Source of the DNA: CAJCJE01 sp963818685
Lineage (GTDB): Bacteria > Actinomycetota > Actinomycetes > Mycobacteriales > Pseudonocardiaceae
Direction: 5' to 3'
Length of the DNA: 64,000 bases
Assembly: GCA_963818685.1 (NCBI GenBank)
Contig: CAWFTJ010000003.1
Span: 62,001-126,000 of the forward strand
In this document: positions 62,403 through 64,000 of the stretch, piece by piece
Layout of the letters: every line of letters starts with the position of its first letter
Position numbering within the stretch: position 1 is the first letter of the stretch
Position numbers and translations under genes: made by a program
Notes under the pieces: model-generated
The model's input: only the letters and a program-made list of their open reading frames with translations
What the model was told of the DNA's origin: nothing
The model's database searches: none

Positions 62403-64000
62403 CTAGTGCCGTTGGACGTGCACGATGTGCGCGACCGTGTGCCAGGGCTCCAGCTTCACGTAGTTGGCCTGGCCCCAGTCCCAGGTCGCGCCGGTCACCT
62501 CGTCGTGCGCGATGAACCGCTCGGCCTCGTCCATGCCGAGCGCGGGCATGTCCAGCCACAAGGTGGCTTCCGAGGTCTCGTGCGGGTTCAGGTTCACCAC
62601 CACGATCACCGTGTCCTCGGTGGCCGGATCGACCTTCGAGTAGGCGAGGACGCCGGGACTGTCGGTGTGCTGGAACATGAGCGTACGCAGCTGCTGGAGG
62701 GCGGGATGGGCGCGGCGGATCTGGTTCAACCGGGTCAGCCACGGCTCCAGCGATCGGCCCTCCCGCAGGGCGCCCGCGAAGTCGCGCGGCCGCAACTCGT
62801 ACTTCTCCGAGTGCAGGTACTCCTCGCTGCCCTCTCTGACCGGCTCGTGCTCGTAGAGCTCATAGCCGGAGTACACGCCCCAGGTCGGGGAGAGGGTCGC
62901 GGCCAGCGCGGCACGCAGCGCGAACTCGGCAGGACCGCCGACCTGGAGGGATTCGTGCAGGATGTCCGGGGTGTTCACGAACAGGTTCGGCCTGCTCTCG
63001 TCGGCGTGCTCGACGATCTCCTCGCCGAACTCGATCAACTCCTCCTTGGTCGTGCGCCAGGTGAAGTACGTATAGGACTGGGTGAAACCGAGCCGGGCAA
63101 GGCCGTAGAGGCGGGCCGGCCGGGTGAACGCCTCGGCAAGGAACAGCACTTCCGGATGGTTCTGCTTGACCTTCCAGATCAGCCAGTGCCAGAAGTCCGG
63201 CCGCTTGGTGTGCGGGTTGTCGACGCGGAAGATCTTCACGCCGTGCGAGATCCAGTGGTTGACGACGCGCAGCAGCTCGGCGTAGAGGCCGGTCTCGTCG
63301 TTGTCGAAGTTGACCGGGTAGATGTCCTGGTAGCGCTTGGGCGGGTTCTCCGCGTACGCGATCGTGCCGTCCGGTTTGGTGGTGAACCACTCCGGGTGCT
63401 CGCTCACCCACGGATGGTCCGGCGCGCACTGGATGGCCAGGTCCAGCGCGACCTCAAGGTGCAGCTCGGCCGCGCGCGCCACGAACGCCTCGAAGTCCGC
63501 GATCGTGCCAAGCTGCGGATGGATCGCGTCGTGCCCGCCCTCGGCCGAGCCGATCGCCCACGGCGAGCCGACGTCCTCCGGCCCGGCGACCAGCGTGTTG
63601 TTCGGGCCCTTGCGGTTGACCTTGCCGATCGGGTGGATCGGCGGCAGGTACACCACGTCGAAGCCCATGGCCGCCACCCGGTCCAGCGTGCTGGCGGCGG
63701 TGGCGAACGTGCCGTGCACCGGTCGGCCGGTCTCGTCGACCCCGCCGGTGGAGCGCGGGAACAGCTCGTACCAGGAGCCGAACAGGGCCCGCTCGCGGTC
63801 CACCCAGATCTTGTGCGGTCTGCTGCGCGTGATCAACTCGCGCACCGGGAACTCGAACATGATCGTGCGCACCCGCTCGCCAAGCGCGAGTGAGACCCGC
63901 TCGGGCAGCGGCCGCTGCACGGCACGCAGGCATTCCGCGGCCATGGTCAACAGCGCCTTGTCCGCGCGCCGGTCCGGCCGGCGACCGACCCGGTCCAGCA
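62403..64000 (-). CDS. glgE: Alpha-1,4-glucan:maltose-1-phosphate maltosyltransferase GlgE (partial)
   Basis: C-terminal 532 residues; the frame stays open to the window edge, so the N-terminal part of this roughly 650-700-residue enzyme is outside. GH13_3 motifs: YLPPIHPIGKVNRKGPNN, nucleophile Asp in GVKIFRVDNPHTKRP, Glu in VLFLAEAFTRPARL and FVNTPDILHESLQ. An internal ATG at 63950 is not the start, since homologous sequence (ERVSLALGERVRTIMFEF) continues from upstream. Extends linear alpha-glucan with maltose units from maltose-1-phosphate. Product is branched by GlgB. Confidence 0.95.
   Translation of the reverse strand, partial: LDRVGRRPDRRADKALLTMAAECLRAVQRPLPERVSLALGERVRTIMFEFPVRELITRSRPHKIWVDRERALFGSWYELFPRSTGGVDETGRPVHGTFATAASTLDRVAAMGFDVVYLPPIHPIGKVNRKGPNNTLVAGPEDVGSPWAIGSAEGGHDAIHPQLGTIADFEAFVARAAELHLEVALDLAIQCAPDHPWVSEHPEWFTTKPDGTIAYAENPPKRYQDIYPVNFDNDETGLYAELLRVVNHWISHGVKIFRVDNPHTKRPDFWHWLIWKVKQNHPEVLFLAEAFTRPARLYGLARLGFTQSYTYFTWRTTKEELIEFGEEIVEHADESRPNLFVNTPDILHESLQVGGPAEFALRAALAATLSPTWGVYSGYELYEHEPVREGSEEYLHSEKYELRPRDFAGALREGRSLEPWLTRLNQIRRAHPALQQLRTLMFQHTDSPGVLAYSKVDPATEDTVIVVVNLNPHETSEATLWLDMPALGMDEAERFIAHDEVTGATWDWGQANYVKLEPWHTVAHIVHVQRH

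Overview
The window is chromosomal DNA from a high-GC actinobacterium, most likely a member of the Pseudonocardiales. The evidence is the strong G/C third-position bias, frequent GTG/TTG starts, a MurA with the mycobacterial-type active-site Asp, a NucS mismatch endonuclease, a GlgE (maltosyl-transferase) pathway, four DUF3558-type lipoproteins and type VII secretion (WXG-like) proteins. The genus cannot be named from the sequence alone. No tRNA, rRNA, CRISPR array or intact insertion sequence was seen.

Layout. 1-5.5 kb: PduO-type cobalamin adenosyltransferase (cut by the window edge) divergent from murA, then a MeaA-type B12 mutase with a one-base frameshift, an enoyl-CoA hydratase and a lipoprotein. 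5.6-13.5 kb: a hydrolase that has lost its nucleophile region, an LCP cell-wall ligase, Nudix, nucS, a decayed MerR/DUF433 gene, CtaG-like protein and a sodium/solute symporter with a small partner. 13.5-18.6 kb: PTS-type dihydroxyacetone kinase (dhaK-dhaL-dhaM, with a frame break at L/M) between two two-domain DUF3558-like lipoproteins. 18.6-29.9 kb: Hsp20, a double 3-hydroxyacyl-CoA dehydrogenase, FmdB, methyltransferase, AraC, a DivIVA-like coiled coil, crotonyl-CoA carboxylase/reductase, TetR, methylmalonyl-CoA epimerase, thiolase and MeaB. 29.9-38.6 kb: S9 peptidase/ArsR, a LacI-controlled sugar ABC transporter with ManA, MarR and a thiamine-binding protein. 38.9-43.5 kb: MFS transporter, diguanylate cyclase, isobutyryl-CoA mutase large subunit. 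43.6-48.4 kb: a decaying type VII secretion accessory block. 48.4-55.4 kb: F420-type oxidoreductase, YbbN, metallopeptidase, cold-shock protein, glgB, CBS protein. 55.5-64 kb: a PBP with a degenerate transpeptidase domain, two Uma2 genes, then mak-treS-glgE.

How genes work together. A dispersed set of acyl-CoA genes (meaA, echA-like, double HADH, ccr, epimerase, thiolase, meaB, icmA, adenosyltransferase) forms the ethylmalonyl/methylmalonyl/isobutyryl-CoA interconversion network. Four of its start regions (meaA, HADH, ccr, and the epimerase/thiolase divergent region) carry the same GTTAC-N6-GTAAC/GTATC palindrome. This suggests one shared regulator, possibly the TetR encoded next to ccr. The GlgE pathway (TreS, maltokinase, GlgE, GlgB) makes alpha-glucan from trehalose, but glgB is separated from mak-treS-glgE by unrelated genes.

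The most unusual parts are that shared palindrome; the type VII block bracketed by the 3' end of icmA and a decayed second copy of that 3' end (46991-47080); and many short tandem duplications (16-21 nt). Two of these duplications repeat the last codons plus the stop codon of a gene. Several genes carry single-base frame breaks. Whether these are real decay or base-calling/assembly errors should be settled on the raw reads.
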